A stretch of DNA of 38,062 nt, taken from contig DBMR01000091.1 of the NCBI GenBank assembly GCA_002298785.1, positions 15,996 through 54,057 on the forward strand. Reading direction: 5' to 3'. How positions within the stretch are numbered: the first letter of the stretch is position 1; each line of letters opens with the position of its first letter. Positions 33,815 through 38,062 of this stretch are shown here, piece by piece. Origin of the DNA: Verrucomicrobia subdivision 3 bacterium UBA693 (GTDB taxonomy: Bacteria; Verrucomicrobiota; Verrucomicrobiia; Limisphaerales; UBA8199). The translations under genes were made by a program, and so were the position numbers. The notes under the pieces were generated by a model that was given only the letters and a program-made list of their open reading frames with translations, searched no databases and had not been told where the DNA came from.

Positions 33815-35692
33815 ATGCAGCGTGCTTTCCTGATTCTTATCTCGGCAGTGTTTCTAAGCGGCACCAGGTCCCCGGCGGTGGCGCCGATTCCGGAATCAGA
33901 GCAAGCGGCGCGGGCGATGGCTATCATTGACGGTTATCATAACCCGCGACCGGAGCAGCCGCCCAAGAAGTTGCAGCTTGTTTATTACACTCCGGCCGAC
34001 CGGGAACCGGCGGACCAGTATGCGCAACGACTGGAGCCGATCATGGAGGATATCCAGGCCTTTTATCGGGACGGCATGCAGCGGCTGGGGTTTGGTCCAA
34101 AGACCTTTACTTTGCCACGCGATACGGACGGGAAGCTCGTCATCCGCAGCATCAAAGGCAAATCGCCCGAAGCGGCATTTAAGGGATGGGAAGGAAGAAA
34201 CGGCGGCAACACCGGCGCGCCCGAGGGCGGCGACAAAGTGAAAGACGAATGCCGGCCGGCGCTCGAAGCCGCCGGCATTTATTATGACCGGGACACAGTG
34301 CTGATCTTCTGTCACCTGGCGAGCTGGGATGCAACCGCGAAGACGTTTCGGCATCATTCGCCGTATTTCGGACTTTGGGATGAAAATCTTCGGATGTGTT
34401 TCGTGGCGGATTGGGCGAGTCAAAACCTGGTGAACCTGACCAACAAAACGTTGATGTTGAAGGATGCCGAGTATGGGCGGATGTCATTGGGCAAACACAC
34501 GACCATTTTCCTGGGAGGCATTGCGCACGAGCTGGGGCACGCGCTGGCGTTGCCGCATTGTGGAGAGCGTTGGGATGAGAAGGCGATGGGGACGTCGTTG
34601 ATGGGCGCGGGGAATCATACCTACCGCGAGGAGCGCCGGGGCGAAGGCAAAGGCTCGATTCTGACCATGAGCAGCGCGATGCGCCTGGCCGCAAATCCGC
34701 TGTTCAACGGATCGGACAAGGGTCGGGGCGTGCGACCCCAAATTGCCTCCTGCAAGTTTACCCTCTCGACCAATCTTTCACGCGCGGACTTGGCCGCCCG
34801 CCCCGGAGTACTGCGGCTTGAAGGAACCGTTACCGGCACCCCGGCGATCTACGGGGTTATTGCCTATTTCGATTCAGTGCGGGACGGCGGATATCGCGCG
34901 CCATCGGCGACCTCCGTGCCGGATGCCCAGGGGGCGTTTGCAATCGAGGTGAGCGATCTGGGCCGGTGCGCGAATGGCGAATTGCGCGTCGAGTTTTGTC
35001 ACGTTAATGGCACGGTGTCAGATAGCCGGCTTGGCTTGATCGTTTCCGCCGATGGTCGCGTGGATTTGAGCCAATGGGAATTGCGCGCAGCCCTGGGGCC
35101 GGTCGCCAGCGCAGTGTCTGAGAATCAGACCGATGACGCCCGCACGGCTTTGCAAAGATTGGAGGAGGGCTCGACTCCGGAAACCACGAAACGGATCGCC
35201 CGGAAATTGGTGGGCACGTTGAATGGTGAGGTCAAACCGAGCCCGGCTGAGGCACCAACAGAAACTGCCGAACTCGCCCTGGGCGATGCGCGAGCAACGA
35301 GCGCGGAGGTGGGGTGGCTCAAGCCGTCGGCCAATCGGATTCCTCAGAATGCTCAAATCACCTCTCCTTTGCTGGACTCCGGTGCTTTGTTTGCCACCGG
35401 GCTTTACGCCCATGCGCCTTCAAAATATGTGTACGACTTGGGGGGCAAATGGAAACATCTCAACGGCAAGGCAGGCTTGCATACTTTGCAGCAGCCTTTT
35501 GGTTCGGTGCGCTTCAGCGTCAAGGCGGATGGACGCGAAGTTTACAAATCGGACATCATTCGAGGCGCGACCCAGGCGGATTACAAAATTGACGTGACCG
35601 GGGTGAAGAATCTCGAATTGATCGTGGACCCGACGCGCGACGGCAACGCCAACGATTGGGGTCTCTGGCTCGACCCGATCTTAAGTCGTTAA
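33815..35692 (+). CDS. secreted metzincin-like zinc protease with C-terminal NPCBM domain
   Basis: The start is taken at 33815, where a signal peptide (MQRAFLILISAVFLSG) begins. Sequence before it in the ORF is not protein-like. The product is 625 residues. The zinc site is HELGHALALPH, with His238, His242 and His248, and Ala where metzincins usually have Gly. A Met-containing turn (GTSLMGAG) follows. The last about 140 residues (485-623: WLKPSANRIPQ, GLYAHAPSKYVYDLGG, VRFSVKADGREVYKSD) are an NPCBM/NEW2 carbohydrate-binding domain. Together they suggest a glycoprotein-targeted or cell-wall-attached secreted protease. It is a single gene. Confidence 0.8.
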   Translation: MQRAFLILISAVFLSGTRSPAVAPIPESEQAARAMAIIDGYHNPRPEQPPKKLQLVYYTPADREPADQYAQRLEPIMEDIQAFYRDGMQRLGFGPKTFTLPRDTDGKLVIRSIKGKSPEAAFKGWEGRNGGNTGAPEGGDKVKDECRPALEAAGIYYDRDTVLIFCHLASWDATAKTFRHHSPYFGLWDENLRMCFVADWASQNLVNLTNKTLMLKDAEYGRMSLGKHTTIFLGGIAHELGHALALPHCGERWDEKAMGTSLMGAGNHTYREERRGEGKGSILTMSSAMRLAANPLFNGSDKGRGVRPQIASCKFTLSTNLSRADLAARPGVLRLEGTVTGTPAIYGVIAYFDSVRDGGYRAPSATSVPDAQGAFAIEVSDLGRCANGELRVEFCHVNGTVSDSRLGLIVSADGRVDLSQWELRAALGPVASAVSENQTDDARTALQRLEEGSTPETTKRIARKLVGTLNGEVKPSPAEAPTETAELALGDARATSAEVGWLKPSANRIPQNAQITSPLLDSGALFATGLYAHAPSKYVYDLGGKWKHLNGKAGLHTLQQPFGSVRFSVKADGREVYKSDIIRGATQADYKIDVTGVKNLELIVDPTRDGNANDWGLWLDPILSR

Positions 35693-35705
35693 CGCAAGCC
35701 CTTAA

Positions 35706-36452
35706 TCAACGGCTTGAGGCAGCGCTCTTATGTTTGGCGACCCGCGGCTTGATGTTTTTGAAAACCGCACTCGCCCACTTACGATATCGATGACCCGCCG
35801 GCAGATTCTTTTTCAGCGCTTCGAAAGCTCCTCGGGCCAGGGTGAGCGCTTCGTCCTGATTCCCGCGGCGCGAGAGGAAATCCGCAAGGTTCGACCGGGT
35901 GTAGGCCGTCAATTCGTGCTCGGGTCCGACGACTTGTTCGAGCATTGTCAACGCCTTCCGGAAGAGTAACTCTGCCTGGGCACACCGGTTGGTGGTTTCC
36001 AAGAGGATAGCCAGGTTGCTCAGGCACATGGCGACATTCTGATGCCGTGGACCGTAAACCTTCTTTCTGAGGGCCAACGACTGCCGGTATAGCCGCTCCC
36101 CCTCCGCAAATCTGCCGGTGCTTTGCATCACGTTGGCGAGGTTGCTCAGGCTCGAGGCGACGTCGCGATGCCCGGCTCCAAGCGCGCGCTTCCGCAATTT
36201 CAGTGATTCCCGGTAGAGGCGTTCCGCTTCATCATGCTGGTCCTGTTCCTGAAGCAGGTTGGCCAGGAAATTCATGGACTGCGCGACGTCCGGGTGCCCA
36301 GGGCCCAGCAACTCGATCCGCGCTGCGAGCGCTTTCCGGTAAAGCGCTTCCGCCGGAGCGAGCTTCCCCCGGTCCTTGAGCTCGTTCGCGCGCTCCAGCC
36401 AACGGCTTGCCTGTCGGGCAGCGCCCGGGGTTTGCTTGAGTTTGGGACTCAT
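35706..36452 (-). CDS. tetratricopeptide repeat protein
   Basis: The product is 248 residues with five kinesin-light-chain-like TPR units of about 42 residues, each with AEALYRKAL or ERLYRESL, GPGHPDVA, and LANLL motifs (LLGPGHPDVAQS, LGAGHRDVASS, YGPRHQNVAMC, VGPEHELTAY). It has no signal peptide and is probably a cytosolic scaffold. It overlaps the winged-helix regulator gene by ATGA and is third in that operon. A short hairpin (35695-35716) overlaps its stop, between convergent genes. Confidence 0.9.
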   Translation of the reverse strand: MSPKLKQTPGAARQASRWLERANELKDRGKLAPAEALYRKALAARIELLGPGHPDVAQSMNFLANLLQEQDQHDEAERLYRESLKLRKRALGAGHRDVASSLSNLANVMQSTGRFAEGERLYRQSLALRKKVYGPRHQNVAMCLSNLAILLETTNRCAQAELLFRKALTMLEQVVGPEHELTAYTRSNLADFLSRRGNQDEALTLARGAFEALKKNLPAGHRYRKWASAVFKNIKPRVAKHKSAASSR

Positions 36453-36838
36453 GTCGACGCCATAGCCTCGTCACTGCCCCCTCGGGTTGCTGCCTTGGTC
36501 GGTACGGGTTTTTTGGGTTCGGATAGCACCTGCAACTGCTCCACCAAGGCACCATTTAGTTGTTTGCGGTAAGCGTCAAAAGCCTCGCGACCGGCTGGGG
36601 TCAAACGCAGCAAGGTCAGCGGTACTTTGCCCCGATAGGTCTTGGTGATTTCGACATAAGCTGCCTCCTCGAGTTTGGCCAGGTGGCTGGACAGATTGCC
36701 TTTGTTCAATCCCGTCTCGCGCAGCAGGTAGAGAAAATCGCATTCCGCCACGGCGGCGAGCAGCGCGACGATCATCAAGCGTCCCGGCTCATGTATCACC
36801 CGATCGAGTCCGGCGATGGCTCGTAGTTGTTCCTTCAT
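36449..36838 (-). CDS. winged-helix transcriptional regulator
   Basis: The product is 129 residues. The wHTH domain is about 15-95 (EPGRLMIVALLAAV, FLYLLRETGLNKGNLSSHLAKLE, YRGKVPLTLLRLTPAGREAF), of the wHTH_27/ArsR-MarR-like type seen beside membrane proteins in Verrucomicrobia and Acidobacteria. The C-terminal 30 residues are disordered. It overlaps the membrane-protein gene by ATGA on one side and the TPR gene on the other. It likely binds the inverted repeat in the operon promoter (37889-37900). Confidence 0.9.
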   Translation of the reverse strand: MKEQLRAIAGLDRVIHEPGRLMIVALLAAVAECDFLYLLRETGLNKGNLSSHLAKLEEAAYVEITKTYRGKVPLTLLRLTPAGREAFDAYRKQLNGALVEQLQVLSEPKKPVPTKAATRGGSDEAMAST

Positions 36839-37869
36839 ACACTCTCGGCAGCAAGGCGCGGATGGTGCCGAAGGAATTCAAGCAGAGTGGTTGCCCCCGA
36901 AAGGAACCAGAGCAGACCAAGGAACAGCATCACCGGCGGCGGAAACAGTTCCAGCATGGGCGCCAATTCCGGCCTGGCAGCCTTGTAAGGCATCGTTAAA
37001 GCGACGATGGCCGAGCCAATGAGCATTGTGGCCAACGCCAGCCATTTCCAGCGGTGCTGCCGGATGATGGCCGCGTTGCCCATCAAATAGAGAATGGCAT
37101 TGCACCCGACAAAGAAGCTCAATACGCCCAATTGCGTCCAACTGAGCTCGGCATGGTGCAGGGCGGATTTGGTGAGATAAAGCAAACCCAGGGCGGCCAG
37201 GCCCACCACGATGGGCAGCCCAACAAACATCAGGACCAAGGTAAGACGAACCACGCGCAGGGTCTTCCGGCCGGCGGCAGTTTGGCCGAGCCCTTGATTG
37301 ATGATGGCGGCATCGTAAGCACCGGGTATGGGTTGCCGCTTCCTGATCGTCTTCCGGCCAAGGAACACCACTAGACTTGCGCAAACCAGCAGCTCGACGC
37401 CGTGCCAAATGGCAGTGCTCAGACCATCCGGCCTGGGGGAAGGGCTGGTTAATCCGCGGATGTCGGAGAAGAGAAGGAACGGCAAGACCAGGGCGAACCC
37501 CAGGGCGGCACCAAAAGCCATCAGGAGCAACAACTGGCTCAGCTTTACCTCATTTGGATCCGCCACGTAACCGGTTCGCGGCCAGGTGATGTATCGCTTG
37601 ATGAGCTTGGGAACGGCGTACGGGCCGAACGCCATTACCAGCAGCGGCAGGTAACAGACCCAGGATTTCCACCAGGAAGATGTCACTGAGTAGGGCAGCG
37701 CGGCGACGAAATAGGGAGACAACCCGGCGCAAAGCACCATGGTCCCCCAGCCCAACTCGAAGCCGCCATCCAGGTTCGCGTTCACGGCCGGTCGCTGCAT
37801 TTGAGACTGAAGCTCGGCCAGGGTCCGAGCGGCGGGGACATGATCGAGGGGATGTAGATCAGCATTCAT
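36835..37869 (-). CDS. multi-pass membrane protein of unknown function
   Basis: The product is 344 residues. A cytosolic N-terminus (about 40 residues, HPLDHVPAARTLAELQSQM) is followed by about eight hydrophobic segments, roughly 42-60, 70-90, 112-135, 155-170, 208-232, 247-266, 275-292 and 305-330. No known family could be named. It is the first gene of a three-gene operon with a winged-helix regulator and a TPR protein, so it is probably the regulated product or the sensor of that system. Confidence 0.8.
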   Translation of the reverse strand: MNADLHPLDHVPAARTLAELQSQMQRPAVNANLDGGFELGWGTMVLCAGLSPYFVAALPYSVTSSWWKSWVCYLPLLVMAFGPYAVPKLIKRYITWPRTGYVADPNEVKLSQLLLLMAFGAALGFALVLPFLLFSDIRGLTSPSPRPDGLSTAIWHGVELLVCASLVVFLGRKTIRKRQPIPGAYDAAIINQGLGQTAAGRKTLRVVRLTLVLMFVGLPIVVGLAALGLLYLTKSALHHAELSWTQLGVLSFFVGCNAILYLMGNAAIIRQHRWKWLALATMLIGSAIVALTMPYKAARPELAPMLELFPPPVMLFLGLLWFLSGATTLLEFLRHHPRLAAESV

Positions 37870-37877
37870 GCGGGTCT

Positions 37878-37906
37878 AGTTTGTGGCGCAAACTGGTTTG
37901 TGTCAA
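37878..37906 (-). promoter_or_regulatory. promoter with internal inverted repeat
   Basis: On the minus strand TTGACA (37906-37901) is followed after 17 bp by CAAACT (37883-37878), a modest -10. A perfect CAAAC-TG-GTTTG inverted repeat (37889-37900) fills the spacer. GTTTGTG also recurs as a direct repeat at 37879-37885 and 37897-37903. A regulator bound here would block polymerase. The wHTH protein encoded in the operon is the obvious candidate. Confidence 0.6.
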
Positions 37907-38062
37907 TAGAAAATTGCACCAAAAAAATCCCTCGCCGTCGCTTCCTCCTCGGTCTTTCAATTCTTCGTCCGCTAACCACTCTCGCCGCGTCGTCCGGCTC
38001 GGCGCTTCAGCGAAGCACGCATCCCGGCGGGCGCGTGACCATGTCAGCGACCTCCGGCCGAG
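37907..38062. other. window edge, no gene recognised
   Basis: The last 156 bp contain a short A-rich stretch (37921-37927) upstream of the membrane-protein promoter, then GC-rich sequence without a convincing ORF or signal. Confidence 0.4.

Overview
The window looks like chromosomal DNA of a Verrucomicrobiota bacterium, probably a soil member of the Pedosphaera/Limisphaerales type. This rests on gene content: secreted PQQ-type beta-propeller and CotH proteins rich in Gly/Pro, HEAT-repeat lipoprotein-like genes, a class II aldolase, squalene-hopene cyclase, and many secreted glycosidases. It also rests on a high-GC base composition. No rRNA, tRNA, CRISPR array, transposase or phage gene was seen. 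The assignment is inference from protein flavour, not from a marker gene.

Layout. 1-1160: a PadR regulator with a palindromic operator in its own promoter, overlapping a membrane protein with a permease-prefix domain. 1617-4745: a large PLD-like nuclease / superfamily II helicase / DUF3427 protein of defence-island type. 4950-6035: a membrane-anchored C45 Ntn-hydrolase. 6099-10264 (minus): a compact glycosidase operon (GH29 fucosidase, GH43, GH10 xylanase), divergent from an astacin protease (10342-11172). 11315-11716: an internally deleted relic of a hybrid sensor kinase. 11726-13928: a GH13 enzyme overlapping a methyltransferase gene.

14093-20961 (plus) is the most interesting block. It is seven tightly packed genes: ECF-like sigma factor, small membrane protein, Spy-like periplasmic protein, CotH kinase carrying EF-hands, PQQ propeller with a malectin domain whose two halves are in reversed order, DUF4956 membrane protein, and VTC-type polyphosphate polymerase. 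The first four genes are linked by ATGA overlaps. The set reads as one envelope system joining cytosolic polyphosphate synthesis, a membrane protein and a secreted kinase-fold protein.

21288-28113 holds mixed accessory genes: small membrane protein, metallophosphoesterase with a CBM9-like tail, small unknown proteins, a lipoprotein, tag (3-methyladenine glycosylase), a HEAT protein, a truncated NmrA-type reductase and an outer-membrane barrel candidate. 28156-30858 (minus): TetR regulator plus squalene-hopene cyclase with a clear operator. 31039-32202: an unannotated 43-residue ORF containing a hairpin plus U-tract, then fructose-bisphosphate aldolase and a strong terminator. 32444-35692: SYLF protein, a helical periplasmic protein and a zinc-protease-like protein with an NPCBM domain. 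35706-37906 (minus): a three-gene operon (membrane protein, winged-helix regulator, TPR protein) whose promoter carries an inverted repeat.
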